Positions 16,388-25,773 of a stretch of DNA of 64,000 nucleotides are shown piece by piece. The notes beneath the pieces were generated by a model. It saw only the letters and a list, made by a program, of their open reading frames with translations. It made no database searches and was not told the origin of the DNA. This stretch comes from Actinosynnema sp040640215. Its GTDB lineage: Bacteria > Actinomycetota > Actinomycetes > Mycobacteriales > Pseudonocardiaceae. Each line of letters begins with the position of its first letter. Position 1 is the stretch's first letter. The DNA lies in NCBI RefSeq assembly GCF_040640215.1, contig NZ_JBFABG010000008.1, forward strand, positions 124,001 to 188,000. Reading direction: 5' to 3'. Position numbers and translations under genes: made by a program.

Positions 16388-16832
16388 GCCTTTCGTGGTG
16401 GTGTGCGGCTCTCCGGTGGAGCGCACCGCAGTCTCGCACGGTAACCGCCACCGAACCGAGGCGGGAAACGAGTCCGGCACCCCAGGTCGTGCACAATGGA
16501 GGCCGCCTGGAACGAACCGTGCGCACTCGGCAGTCAACCGGCAACTTTACGTTACCCCTCCAGGTCGTTGCCGTTATATTCGCCACTGAGATCAATCTCG
16601 ACCAATCCAACCCCTCCGAGGGGGTGTCTCACCATTGTGGTGACGTCGACGCGCTGAAGAAATTGGACGTCGATTTCCACCCCAGCTCCGACCGGCCACC
16701 GCCAAGAGTTGTGGGACGCGTGACGGCATCACCGTGTGCAGGTGGCCGGAGCACGAGGTTCCTCGTAGATGGCGGAGCCCATGCGATGCGCCGTTGTGAA
16801 CGGCGCGACGGGTCCGGGAGCGGAGGGGTTCG
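16388..16832. promoter_or_regulatory. Divergent intergenic region
   Basis: This 445-nt region lies between divergent genes (unknown protein to the left, amidase pseudogene to the right). It contains the only AT-rich stretch nearby (TTATATTCGCC around 16570), which could serve as a -10 element for either side, but I cannot pair it with a convincing -35 box. No open frame in it has coding character. Confidence 0.35.
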
Positions 16833-18236
16833 GTGCGCTCGTCGGCAAGGAAGTCGGTAAGCGGTGTGGTGGTGGGGGTGGCGGTCAGCCTGGTCGGGCC
16901 TCCGGCGGCACAGGCCGGTGCGCTATCCGACTCCGTGCTGGGTGCCCTCGTGGAACGGGTCACCGTGGTCGACCTGCAACGCGGGATGGACTCCGGGCTG
17001 TTCACCTCCCAGCAGTTGACCAGGGGTTTCCTGCGGCGCATCGAGAAGGTGAACGCGCGTATCCACGCGGTGGTCCGGGTCAACCCCGACGCCGTCGAGT
17101 CTGCGCGGCAGAGCGACGCCCAGCGCGGGATGCGGGGGCCGTTGGAAGGGATTCCAGTGCTGCTCAAGGACAACATGGACACCGCCGCCCGGCAGCCGAC
17201 CACGGCGGGCTCCACCGCTCTGGCCGGGTCGAAACCCGCTCGGGACGCGTTCCCGGTGTCACGGCGACCCGCAACCCCTACGTGCTCGACCGCAGTCCCT
17301 GCGGTTCGTCCAGCGGTTCGGCCGCCGCCACTGCCGCGAGCCTGGCCGTGGTGACCATCGGCACCGACACCGACGGCTCCGTCCTGTGCCCGGCCGCCGC
17401 CACCTCCACCGTGGGCATCCGCCCCTCGCTGGGTTTGGTGAGCCGCAGCGGTGTCGTGCCTATCACCTCACGCCACGACACCCCCGGCCCCATCGCGCGC
17501 AACGTCACCGACGCCGCGCTCACGCTCCGGGCGATGCACGCGACCGACACCGCCGACCCCGACACCGCTCCCGCCGCCGGTGCGCTGCCCGCCGACCCGC
17601 GCGGCGTACTCACCCGCGATGCGTTGCGCGGCAAGCGAATCGGGGTGTGGCGCACCGGGCACACCGGCCTCGACCCCGACATCGACCGGGTCTTCGACGC
17701 TCCTGTGAGCAAGCTCCGCGACCTCGGTGCCACCGTCGTGGAAGGAGCCGACGTCCCGAACACCGACGACATGGCCGCGAAACACCTGCTGCCCGCCCTG
17801 TTGACGGAGTTCAAGCACGACCTCAACGCCTACCTCGCCGCCACTCCCGGCACCCACCCGAAAAACCTGACCGGTCTGATCGACTACGGCAGGCGGCACG
17901 CCGACGTCGAACTGGCCGAGTTCGGCCAGGACTTGTTCGAGCTCGCCGACCAGACCGACGGCGACACCACCGACCCCGCCTACCGCGCCCACCGCGACGC
18001 CGCCACCACCGAGGCCAGGAAGGGCATCGACGACGTGCCGGCCCGCCACCGCCTGGACGCCATCGTCACCCCCACCGACCCGCCCGCCCCAGCCCTCGAA
18101 CAGTGACGGCCTGCCCCTGGGCCTGTCCTTCATCGGCACCCGCTTCACCGACGCCCACCTCCTCGGCTACGCCTACGCCTACGAACAGGCCACCCACGCC
18201 CGCAAGGCCCCGCGCTACCTGCCGACCACCCGCTGA
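16833..18236 (+). pseudogene. Secreted amidase pseudogene with two internal deletions
   Basis: This is an amidase-signature enzyme broken into three frame pieces. Piece 1 starts at GTG 16833 (GGAG upstream), has a signal peptide (VVVGVAVSLVGPPAAQAG) and reaches the first catalytic region, EGIPVLLKDNMD with the catalytic Lys, then fails after KPARDAF near 17250. Piece 2, in another frame, resumes at TRNPYVLDRSPCGSSSGSA, so roughly 30 residues between (normally the V-x-R-L-R-x-A-G-A-V-x-L-G-K-x-N-L-S-E-W stretch) are missing. It continues through GTDTDGSVLCPAA and stops at 18106 after IVTPTDPPAPALEQ. Piece 3, back in frame 1, reads DGLPLGLSFIGTRFTDAHLL and ends at 18236; about 40 residues before it are also missing. 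Loss of conserved core segments at both joints means no active enzyme. Confidence 0.88.
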
Positions 18237-18246
18237 ACCCCGCTGG

Positions 18247-18627
18247 TCAGCAGTTCACCGTCGACCCTCCGTTGTTCAGCGCGGAGTTCGAAAGCCATCC
18301 TCGACTGCCGTTGCTCTTGACGGCCATGGTCCAGTACCGCCCGTCATTGCTGCGGCGGCACATGTACTCCACGGTTTCACCGGGCGACACGTGCGCGTTT
18401 TTCGGGCAGGCGAAGTCCGGGCCCGCGTACAGGTCCGCATCGACCTTCAACCGCCCGGCGCGGGAGTCCTTGTCCGAAAATCCCGGGCGGAAGCAATCCA
18501 GGGTGGTGCCCGCAGAGGCCACGGACGCCTCGGACGATCCGGAAGCGGCGGCCACCCCGGACCCTGGCGACAGAAGGGCTCCGGCGACGACGACCGCGAC
18601 AGCCAGCAGGCAGTTCGACGATTTCAC
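18247..18627 (-). CDS. Small secreted SH3-like protein
   Basis: The protein has 126 residues starting at GTG 18627 with GGAGAATTCC upstream. The signal peptide (CLLAVAVVVAGALLSPGSGVAAA) is followed by a Ser/Ala-rich linker. The rest reads as one bacterial SH3-like domain: VDADLYAGPDFACPKNAHV, SPGETVEYMCRRSNDGRYW, then SNGSRGWLSNSALN. Four cysteines in the mature part fit two disulfides. Such small secreted SH3 proteins are common in actinomycetes and may bind cell-wall peptides; their roles are mostly unknown. It is convergent with the amidase pseudogene. Confidence 0.75.
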   Translation of the reverse strand: MKSSNCLLAVAVVVAGALLSPGSGVAAASGSSEASVASAGTTLDCFRPGFSDKDSRAGRLKVDADLYAGPDFACPKNAHVSPGETVEYMCRRSNDGRYWTMAVKSNGSRGWLSNSALNNGGSTVNC

Positions 18628-18911
18628 GGAATTCTCCTTCTGTTGTGCCGCACAGGTTTCGTCCCTCGACCCCGACAGGTCGTGGCGAACCTGCGCGGCC
18701 TGTCCTCACATGGTGGGCTCATCGAGGCGAGCGCACCCGTGGCGTCACCCGATGTCACCGCATTCGCACCTATCGGATGTCGTCACGCCTCGTAACGGCA
18801 CGCTCCGCACTTCGCGCGAGGGGCGAGGCGTTCGCCGTCGCGGATGCGGCGGTGGAGGCTCAGGGGCGGCCATGGACACGACCGTGGTGGAGATGGGCAG
18901 CGCTGATCGAG

Positions 18912-19406
18912 CTAACGCACCCGGCTCTCGACCAGCGGGAGCAGCGGCTCCAGGTCGTCGCAGGACGTACCGGTGTTCGCCGGCACCGCGATCTGGACGT
19001 GGACGGTTGCCTTGTCGTGGAAGGAGATCAGTGCACCGCACGCCTCCGTGCCGGGAGCGGGCTTCTTCTCGACGAACCGGACCACCTTGCGGCCGTTGAC
19101 ATCGGCGTGATCGGACACCGTGTAGCTCGCGTTCGCGGACTCCGCGAACGTGGAAGCGAGCACGGACATCGTCGACACCGTCACGGAGCGCACCTTCGAC
19201 CCGGAGTCGCCCTCGGCGGACCAGCGGCAGAGCCGCCACTCCCCGACCGGTGCCATTTCGACACCCCGACCCAGCCCCCGCCCGCTCGTCTCCTCGTCCA
19301 CCAGCACCTGACACGGGTCGACCTTCGCGATGTCGACCGGTGGAGGTTCACTGGTCCCGCATGCCGTCAGAGCCGCCACGGCGATCACTACACCCAGGAT
19401 TCGCAC
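18912..19406 (-). CDS. DUF3558-type lipoprotein
   Basis: The protein has 164 residues starting at GTG 19406. The lipobox LTAC (Cys16) follows a short hydrophobic signal, so the protein should be a membrane-anchored lipoprotein. After it comes PPPVDIAKVDPCQVL, then CRW, VTVSTMSVLAS, and a late EACGALISFHDKATVHVQIA strand with CDDLEPLL. The sequence V-D-P-C-x-L/V...C-x-W...C-x...C is the hallmark of DUF3558, a family expanded in mycobacteria and Pseudonocardiales whose members are surface lipoproteins of unknown function. Confidence 0.8.
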   Translation of the reverse strand: MRILGVVIAVAALTACGTSEPPPVDIAKVDPCQVLVDEETSGRGLGRGVEMAPVGEWRLCRWSAEGDSGSKVRSVTVSTMSVLASTFAESANASYTVSDHADVNGRKVVRFVEKKPAPGTEACGALISFHDKATVHVQIAVPANTGTSCDDLEPLLPLVESRVR

Positions 19407-19627
19407 ACCGACACGCTACCGTCACCACAGCAGCGGGTGGGCGAACTCTCGCGCGGCGTTCTGCGGGCTCTGCTCCTCCACGTCAAGGAACCGGAGTCGC
19501 CGGCACGCCTGTTGCCACTCGCCCGTTCTGTCGAGACACGCTGGCGGGGTTGTCATGCTGCCCCAGCGGGGTTGCCGGTGATCGCGACGCTGATCGCGTG
19601 ATCCGCCTGCGGCAGAACGGCGGGGCC

Positions 19628-20098
19628 TCACACCAGATAGATGTTCCACTGCTGGTCCGCACGGTCCGGGTCGCACGGCGCGAGCTCCAGTTGACCCGCC
19701 GGCCCGGTGTGCGTGGCGCAGTCGCCGCCGCCCGCGTTCGCGAACAGGGACGGGGTGGAGTTCGGATCGCCGATCGGCCTCCGCTCCCACCGCTGGGCGT
19801 CCACGTCGTCGCACGATGCCTGCCACAGCGCGCCATCGGCGGCTGCCAGGCACTGTTCGCTCGCCGCGTTGCGGAACGTGTCCTCGTCCGGGTCCCAGTA
19901 CCAGTGCTGGGACGGGTCGTCGGTGAAGTCGCCGAGCGTCACGGACGTCCCGCCGGCGGCTTCCCACACACCGGTCCCCACGTCGACGCTCGCGAGGAAG
20001 ACCAGGTGCTCGGCCGCGTTCGCCGCAGTCGGCGCGGCGGCGAGCAGGGTGGCGGCGAAAACAGCGGTGGTGGCTGCGGCGAGCGTGCGGTGTGCCAT
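19628..20098 (-). CDS. Secreted ricin-type beta-trefoil-like protein
   Basis: The protein has 156 residues from ATG 20098, preceded by GGACGGGAG. The signal peptide ends in APTAANA before AEHLVF. The mature part has repeated Q-x-W-type elements: DPSQHWYWDPDEDTFRNAAS, EQCLAAADGALWQASCDD with DAQRWERRP, and LELAPCDPDRADQQWNIYLV. These QxW repeats with paired cysteines are characteristic of ricin B-type lectin folds that bind carbohydrates. Only about one complete trefoil is present and no catalytic domain is attached. The upstream in-frame extension lacks a signal-like sequence and is not used. Confidence 0.75.
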   Translation of the reverse strand: MAHRTLAAATTAVFAATLLAAAPTAANAAEHLVFLASVDVGTGVWEAAGGTSVTLGDFTDDPSQHWYWDPDEDTFRNAASEQCLAAADGALWQASCDDVDAQRWERRPIGDPNSTPSLFANAGGGDCATHTGPAGQLELAPCDPDRADQQWNIYLV

Positions 20099-20354
20099 GT
20101 GCGGTGCTCCCGTCCTCGTTCGGTTCCTGCGCGAACTCAGCGCGTCCTGAGTATGTGCGCGGCCTCCGACGGGTGGCCATCGCCCATCCCCCGACCGTGA
20201 CGGGAAACCACCTGCTTGGCCTACCAACGACCTGATCGACGGGGAGGCCGGTGGACCATCGGACTACCGGAGCTGCCGTGTCCCGCCGAAGAAATCAGCC
20301 AATCCGAACGACTCGGCATTCCGCTGTCAGCCCCGAGGCCGACTTGCCGCCACA

Positions 20355-20388
20355 GCTCAGCGAGCCGGCCACCTACGGCTCGCTGAGC
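20355..20388 (-). terminator. Perfect 12-bp hairpin
   Basis: GCTCAGCGAGCC (20355-20366) pairs exactly with GGCTCGCTGAGC (20377-20388) around a 10-nt loop. It lies about 130 nt beyond the stop of the small minus-strand membrane peptide gene at 20519. Confidence 0.55.
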
Positions 20389-20518
20389 GTGGACCTGAGT
20401 TCACCACCAGTCTCGCCGGAAACCTGACGAGAGTCGATCACCGTGATCGTGTGCCGGGAACGGGAAGTCGTTCTCCCTGCACTGCTCGGTATGGATGTTC
20501 TGGTCGTGCTGCCGGCGG

Positions 20519-20671
20519 CTAGAAGATCAGCACGACCAACAGGGCCACGGCCAGCACGACGGCGATCACGGTCGGGATGGTGGCGGGCGACCGGCGGTGG
20601 TGGGCCTGCACGCTGGTCGTGCGGAACCAACTGTGCGGCACCCGACGGCGATGACGACTGACCCAGGGCAT
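20519..20671 (-). CDS. Single-span membrane microprotein (50 residues)
   Basis: The ATG at 20671 has GGAG 5-6 nt upstream. The product begins MPWVSRHRRRVPHSWFRTTS, a basic N-terminal half, and ends with a single hydrophobic segment (TVIAVVLAVALLVVLIF) reaching the last residue, so a tail-anchored inner-membrane topology with the basic part inside is expected. The frame is open further upstream but without coding character. I do not recognise a family. Short C-tail-anchored proteins of this kind are common in actinomycetes and are often missed. Confidence 0.5.
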   Translation of the reverse strand: MPWVSRHRRRVPHSWFRTTSVQAHHRRSPATIPTVIAVVLAVALLVVLIF

Positions 20672-21370
20672 GACTGCTCCGTTGTGGTTGTGTCCGAAGG
20701 AGTCGCCGCACCGGCACCCCGGCACGACACCGCGCCCGGCAGGCACGATCACGCTTGTCATACCCCGCGACACCGCGCCCGACACCTGTAGCCCAGAACC
20801 GGGGCATCCGCGCGCCGGCAAGCCTCCTGACAGAGTGGCGGCACTCGTCCAACCGGACGCAGCCCGGTCACCGGCACGCGTGGATCAGCGGCTCCGGTCG
20901 TGCCCACAGCCCCGACGACGACTCAGCCGAGGAATGCCCGGGAAGCGTCACCCGGCGACATCGCGGGCGTGGCCAAGACCTGCCTACGGATCGTAATAAT
21001 GGAAATCGACCGAGCTCGCCGCGCACGTTCCCTCACGACGTGATCGCGGAATGAATCGCCTCCGAGGTGACGCTCCGCGCCGCTTCCGTCCCGAACGGTG
21101 ACAAGTCCTGTCCGGCCAGTTCACGAACAGTCACAGGCCGGATAGGAGTCGGCCTCGGTGCGTTCACGCAGTTTGTCCGCATGCCCGATAGCGCGCCCAC
21201 CCGGCACCTCGCGCCACAAGTGCCGTAAGACCTGAGCTCAAGCTCGTCACGGCACCACCTCCCGGGCGACCACCGGCCGGTTTCTTTCGTATATCCGAAC
21301 GCTCGTCGCTTCCCAGGTTGTTTTCCACCCACCGCACATATGAGGTGGTGCCACGACCCGAGGAGTACTC
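20672..21370. other. Gene-poor divergent interval
   Basis: About 700 nt separate the membrane microprotein and the secreted peptidase gene. It must hold both promoters. An AT-rich patch (ATCGTAATAATGGAAATCG near 20995) is unusual for this DNA and might mark a promoter. The frames present show no coding bias or motif. Confidence 0.35.
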
Positions 21371-22891
21371 ATGAGAAAAGTTGTGGTGGCCGTGTCAGCG
21401 GTCGCCCTGGTGGCGACGCTCCCAGTCCCGGCGCAGGCCGGGGAGCAGGACCAACGGACCCCGCTGCACGCCCAGCGCCTCACCTGGGCACCGTGCGACG
21501 ACATCCCCGAACCCACCCTGGAGTGCAGCACCTACACAGCGCCGCAGGACTGGCGCAGCCCCCGCGACGGCAAGACGATCACCATCGCGATCAGCCGCCT
21601 CAAGCCCAAGCCCGGCGGCACCAGGGGCAGCGTGGTGACCAACCCGGGAGGCCCCGGCGCGCCGGGTCGAATCCTGCCCCTGCACTTCCAGACCAGGTCG
21701 AGGCTCGTCGACAACTTCGAGATCATCGGCGTCGACCCGCGCGGAGTGGGTGCCAGCACCAACCTCACCTGCGCCAACGCCGACTCCCTGACGGTGACCG
21801 ACCCCCGCGACCGGAGCCGGGAGAACGTCAAGCTGATCTACGACGCGGCAGAGCGCCACGCCGCCGCCTGCCAACGCCACTCCGGCGAGTTCGGCAAGGT
21901 CGTGAACACCGAGCAGACGGTCAAGGACTACGACCTGCTCCGCCACCTGCTCGGCCGGAACAAGATCAGTTGGATCGGCTACTCGGGCGGCACCTGGACG
22001 GGTGCCCACTACGCGACCTACTTCCCGCACCGGGTGGACAAGTTCGTGTTCGACTCGAACACCGACTTCACCACCACGTTCCAGAACTCCTCGGCCGAAT
22101 TCGGTCCGGGCTTCGAGCGCAGGTTCCGAGTGGACTTCCTCCCGTGGGCGGCGAAGTACCACAGCCTCTACGGGCTGGGCACCACGGCGGAGCAGGTCCG
22201 CCAGAAGTACGAGGAAACCAGGGCGAAGCTGGTGAAGTCCCCGGTCCAGCGCCCCGACGGCACCGTCTTCAACGGCGTCATGCTCGACCTGCTCCTGATC
22301 CAGGGGTTGTACAGCAAGAACAACTTCCCTTACACGGCACAGACGTTCTCGGAACTCGCCCAGACCGCGACCGCACCGGCCGCCACCGCAGCCGCACCCG
22401 TGGTCCAGTACCCCGACGCCGCGAGCGCCACCGCCTTCGCCATCTCGTGCAACGACACGAAGTTCTCCGGAGGCCGTGACCACCTGGCCCGGGAAGCAGA
22501 ACGCCTCGGCAGGCAGTACCCCCTGGCCGGCTGGTACCAGACGACAGCTCCGTGCGCGTTCTGGAAGCGACCGCCGCTCCAGCTCAAGGCCCCCACCGGC
22601 AAGGGCGTGCCGCCGGTCCTGATGGTGCAATCAGCCCGGGACCCCGCGACGCCTCTGGAGGGAGCACAGCGAGCCCACCGGAAGTTCGCGAACTCCCGCA
22701 TGCTCACCGTGACCGACGAGGGTGACCACGGCGTCTACGCGTTCGGCAACCCGTGCGTGGACGACGTGGTCGAATCCTTCATCGTGGACGGGAAGATCCC
22801 GAGGAAGGACTCCACCTGCCCCGGCATCCCCCTGCCCGACCCGACCAGTCAAACCCAAGCCAAGACTTCACTGATCGCCAACCACTTCTAG
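21371..22891 (+). CDS. Secreted tripeptidyl-aminopeptidase-type alpha/beta hydrolase
   Basis: The protein has 506 residues; the ATG at 21371 follows GAGGAG. A signal peptide (VVVAVSAVALVATLPVPAQA) directs export. The alpha/beta-hydrolase core shows RGSVVTNPGGPGAPGR (oxyanion region), FEIIGVDPRGVGAS, the nucleophile elbow IGYSGGTW with Ser205, an acid in SARDPATPL (Asp424) and the catalytic His in DEGDHGVYAF (His453), followed by the C-terminal CVDDVVESF typical of the Streptomyces tripeptidyl aminopeptidase/SlpD-SlpE family (TAP-like C-terminal domain). These enzymes trim tripeptides or hydrophobic peptides outside the cell. The gene ends at a strong hairpin that separates it from the biosynthetic cluster. 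Confidence 0.92.
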   Translation: MRKVVVAVSAVALVATLPVPAQAGEQDQRTPLHAQRLTWAPCDDIPEPTLECSTYTAPQDWRSPRDGKTITIAISRLKPKPGGTRGSVVTNPGGPGAPGRILPLHFQTRSRLVDNFEIIGVDPRGVGASTNLTCANADSLTVTDPRDRSRENVKLIYDAAERHAAACQRHSGEFGKVVNTEQTVKDYDLLRHLLGRNKISWIGYSGGTWTGAHYATYFPHRVDKFVFDSNTDFTTTFQNSSAEFGPGFERRFRVDFLPWAAKYHSLYGLGTTAEQVRQKYEETRAKLVKSPVQRPDGTVFNGVMLDLLLIQGLYSKNNFPYTAQTFSELAQTATAPAATAAAPVVQYPDAASATAFAISCNDTKFSGGRDHLAREAERLGRQYPLAGWYQTTAPCAFWKRPPLQLKAPTGKGVPPVLMVQSARDPATPLEGAQRAHRKFANSRMLTVTDEGDHGVYAFGNPCVDDVVESFIVDGKIPRKDSTCPGIPLPDPTSQTQAKTSLIANHF

Positions 22892-22911
22892 TAACGTGTC
22901 GCGGGGGTCGA

Positions 22912-22944
22912 GCCGGTCGTCGGTCCTGTGGGCCGACGACCGGC
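22912..22944. terminator. Perfect 12-bp hairpin at a convergent junction
   Basis: GCCGGTCGTCGG (22912-22923) and CCGACGACCGGC (22933-22944) pair exactly with a 9-nt loop. It lies between the convergent stops of the peptidase and the aminolevulinate synthase and can serve both strands. It marks the left border of the biosynthetic cluster. Confidence 0.8.
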
Positions 22945-22975
22945 CTGGCTCTTGCCTCCCGGAGCATCACCACGT

Positions 22976-24241
22976 TCACCACCGGATCAGTGCGTCCGCT
23001 CGGGGGATGTCCACTGCCCGCCAGACGTCGTCGAGAGCGACGGCGAAGCCGTGGACGGCCTCGGCGGTGTGTGCCGCGCTGGGGGCGACGCGGAGGATTT
23101 CCTCGCCCGCGCGGACGCTGGGAGCGTTGATCGACTGGACGTAGATTCCGTAGTCGCGCAGCAGTAGCGCGGACGCCTGCTTGCACTTCTCCTCGTCCGC
23201 CACGAACGCCGAGACGATGTGCGACTGGTCGGACAGGAACGGGATGCCGCGCTCGGTCAGCAGGGCGTGCAGCAAGCCGGCGTTGTGCGCCAACCGGTGC
23301 CGTTCGGTGTCCGACGCCCGCAGGTGCCGTACCGCCGCGAGCGCGCCCGCAGCGGTGGCGGGTGGCAGCGACGTGGTGAAGATGAAGGGACGGGACGTGT
23401 TGCGGATCGTGTCGACGATCCGCGCGGGGCCCGCGATGTAGCCACCCGCAGTGCCGAAGCCCTTGGCCAGCGTCCCCATGATGACGGTGAACCGGTCGGC
23501 GATGCCGAGGCTCGCGGCGATGCCCGCACCCTGCGGGCCGTACATGCCGACCGCGTGCACCTCGTCCAAGAACGTCACCGCGTCGTGCTCGCGGGCGATG
23601 TCGGCGATCTCGGCCAGGGGCGCGATGTCGCCGGACATCGAGTACACCGATTCGAGCACGATCAGCTTCGGGACGGCCGGGTCGACGGCGGTGATCAGCT
23701 CACGCAGGTGCGTGACGTCGTTGTGCCGGAAGATGTGCTTCTCCGCACCGCTGTGCCGCAGGCCGTCGATGATGGACGCGTGGTTTTTCTCGTCGGAGAA
23801 CACCGCGCAGTTCTCCATGCCGCCGGCCAGCACGGTCAGCGCGCCGTCGTTGGCGCTGTAGCCGGAGACGAAGAGCAATCCCTGCTCTTTGCCGTGCAGG
23901 TCGGCCAGTTCCCGTTCCAGCACGTGGTGCACGTGGTTGGTGCCGGAGATGTTGCGGGACCCTCCCGAGCCGCCGCCGTACCGGTCGATCGCGTCCTTCA
24001 TCGCCGCGAGCACCTGCGGGTGCTGCCCCATGGCCAGGTAGTCGTTGCTGCACCAGATGCTGATCTCGGTGGAGTCGCCCTGGTCGGTCCGCGTGCCGGC
24101 CGCCGGAAAACGCCCGGCGATGCGCTGCACTTCAAGGAATTCCCGCCTGCTGTCGGCGAGGAGTTCCACGCCACGCCCTAACACGTCCAACGGCTGCACC
24201 ACTTGTCGGCCCTCTTTCCGGTCGTGCGCGGGGAAGGTCAT
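22976..24241 (-). CDS. 5-aminolevulinate synthase (C5N-type, secondary metabolism)
   Basis: The protein has 421 residues of the alpha-oxoamine synthase family. Landmarks are SIWCSNDYLAMGQHP, YGGGSGGSRNISGTNHVHHV, the PLP-anchoring Asp region TFLDEVHAVGMYG (about 225-237) and the Schiff-base lysine in MGTLAKGFGTAGG (Lys260), then SRPFIFTTSLPP. It condenses glycine with succinyl-CoA to 5-aminolevulinate. Actinomycetes make heme from glutamate, so a separate ALAS normally signals C5N biosynthesis, where the same enzyme also cyclises 5-aminolevulinyl-CoA to 2-amino-3-hydroxycyclopent-2-enone (asukamycin/ECO-02301 precedent). The start overlaps the stop of the acyl-CoA ligase by 4 nt (ATGA), and it is the last gene of the C5N operon. 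Confidence 0.95.
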   Translation of the reverse strand: MTFPAHDRKEGRQVVQPLDVLGRGVELLADSRREFLEVQRIAGRFPAAGTRTDQGDSTEISIWCSNDYLAMGQHPQVLAAMKDAIDRYGGGSGGSRNISGTNHVHHVLERELADLHGKEQGLLFVSGYSANDGALTVLAGGMENCAVFSDEKNHASIIDGLRHSGAEKHIFRHNDVTHLRELITAVDPAVPKLIVLESVYSMSGDIAPLAEIADIAREHDAVTFLDEVHAVGMYGPQGAGIAASLGIADRFTVIMGTLAKGFGTAGGYIAGPARIVDTIRNTSRPFIFTTSLPPATAAGALAAVRHLRASDTERHRLAHNAGLLHALLTERGIPFLSDQSHIVSAFVADEEKCKQASALLLRDYGIYVQSINAPSVRAGEEILRVAPSAAHTAEAVHGFAVALDDVWRAVDIPRADALIRW

Positions 24242-25773
24242 TGCTCACTGAGATGGGGCGGAAGGTGGTGACGACCGCTGGCCGCTGATTCATCGAGCGC
24301 GGCCACCGCGCGGTACAGCTCGCGTTTGAGCACCTTGCCGCTGGACCCCAACGGGAACCCGGTGACGAACTCCACCCGGCGCGGGTACTTGTACGCGGCG
24401 AGGCGCTCCTTCCCCCACGTCACCAACTCCTGCGCGAGCTCGGCTCCGGGCGCGGCCCCGGACCTCGGCACCACCACGGCGCACACCTCCTCGCCGTGAC
24501 GCTCGTGCGGCACGCCGATGACCGCGACCTGCGCGATTTTCGGGTGCCCCACCAGCACTTGCTCGACCTCGCGCGGGTAGACCTTGTAGCCCCCGCGCAC
24601 GACCACGTCCTTCTTGCGGTCGACCAGGCGCAAGTAGCCCTCGTCGTCGAGCACGCCGACGTCGCCGGACCGCAACCAGCCGTCCACGAGCACCTCGGCG
24701 GTGGCCTCCGGCCGGTTGAGGTAGCCCAACATCACGTTGTGGCCGCTGATCACGACCTCGCCGGGCTCACCGGCGGGCAGCAGCTCGATCCGACCCTCGA
24801 CCTCGGGCCGGGCGATGGCCACCCGCACGCCCCAGATCGGTTTGCCGACCGTGCCGGGTCTGCTCGGCCACGCCTTCTGGTTGTAGGCGACCACGGGCGA
24901 GGTCTCGGTCAGCCCGTAGCCCTCGTACACCCGGCAGCCGAAGGTGCGCTCGACGTCCTCCAGCACCTCGACCGGCAGGGCGGCACCGCCGGAGAAGACC
25001 CGGTCCAGCTTCGGTCGCCCCGAGGCAGTGGCGTCGAGCAGCGCGAGGTACATCGTCGGCACGCCCATGAACACCGTGCAGCCGTGCGCGATCATCAGCC
25101 GGATTGCCTCGGGACCGTCGAAGCGCGGCATCAGCACCATCGTCGCGCTCGCGGCGAAGCAGGTGAGCATGCCGCAGACCTGGCCGAAGGTGTGGAACAG
25201 CGGCAGAGCGCCGAGCAGCACGTCGTCCGGCCCGAAGTCGAACGGCGAGCGCACCGTGGTGCCGACGTTCAGCACGACGTTGAGGTGGCTCAGCATCGCG
25301 CCCTTCGGTCGGCCGGTGGTCCCCGAGGTGTAGAGCACCAGCGCGAGGTCCCCCGGTTCGCGCGGGAGGTAGGAGTCGATCGGTTCGGCCGGCGCGAGCA
25401 GCTCCTCGCACAGCACCTCGACCGTCCTCGGCGCGCTGCCCACAAGGGACGGATCGGTCGCCAGCGCAACGGCTCCGGAGTCCTCCAGCACGTAGGCGAT
25501 CTCGGCGGTTCTGAGCAGCACGTTGACCGGCACCGGCACGGCACCGAGCGCGAGCGCGCCGAAGTAGACCGCCGCGAAGTGCGGGGTGTTCGGCAGCAGC
25601 AGCGCGACCCGGTCACCGGGCCCGACATCGTGCGCCCGCAGCACCGCCGCGCAGGACCGCGCCCGCCGCCACAGCTCGCGGTAGGTGACCCGCTCGGCAC
25701 CGGACACGATCGCCGGGTGCTCCGGCCGCCGCCCGGCCGACTCGGCGAGGATCGCCGCCACGGACACGGTCAT
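24238..25773 (-). CDS. Acyl-CoA ligase of the C5N pathway (5-aminolevulinate:CoA ligase)
   Basis: The protein has 511 residues of the ANL superfamily. Core motifs are VLYTSGTTGRPKGAMLSH (A3/P-loop), YEGYGLTETSP (A5), GYLNRPEATAEVLVDGWLRS then GDVGVLDDEGYL (A7), DRKKDVVVRGGYKVYPREVE (A8) and the C-terminal SGKVLKREL lysine (A10). Encoded between an amide synthetase and ALAS with 4-nt overlaps on both sides, it takes the place of the ligase that activates 5-aminolevulinate to its CoA ester before ring closure in the C5N pathway. The assignment to that substrate is from context; the sequence alone shows only an acyl-CoA ligase. Confidence 0.92.
   Translation of the reverse strand: MTVSVAAILAESAGRRPEHPAIVSGAERVTYRELWRRARSCAAVLRAHDVGPGDRVALLLPNTPHFAAVYFGALALGAVPVPVNVLLRTAEIAYVLEDSGAVALATDPSLVGSAPRTVEVLCEELLAPAEPIDSYLPREPGDLALVLYTSGTTGRPKGAMLSHLNVVLNVGTTVRSPFDFGPDDVLLGALPLFHTFGQVCGMLTCFAASATMVLMPRFDGPEAIRLMIAHGCTVFMGVPTMYLALLDATASGRPKLDRVFSGGAALPVEVLEDVERTFGCRVYEGYGLTETSPVVAYNQKAWPSRPGTVGKPIWGVRVAIARPEVEGRIELLPAGEPGEVVISGHNVMLGYLNRPEATAEVLVDGWLRSGDVGVLDDEGYLRLVDRKKDVVVRGGYKVYPREVEQVLVGHPKIAQVAVIGVPHERHGEEVCAVVVPRSGAAPGAELAQELVTWGKERLAAYKYPRRVEFVTGFPLGSSGKVLKRELYRAVAALDESAASGRHHLPPHLSEQ

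Noticed and set aside
21033..21332. Minus-strand frame of 99 codons upstream of the peptidase
   Set aside because: No codon bias, no ribosome site and no conserved motif.
22976..24241. ALAS considered as a primary heme biosynthesis gene
   Set aside because: Actinomycetes use the glutamate route, and the gene is coupled to an acyl-CoA ligase and an amide synthetase, which is the C5N arrangement.
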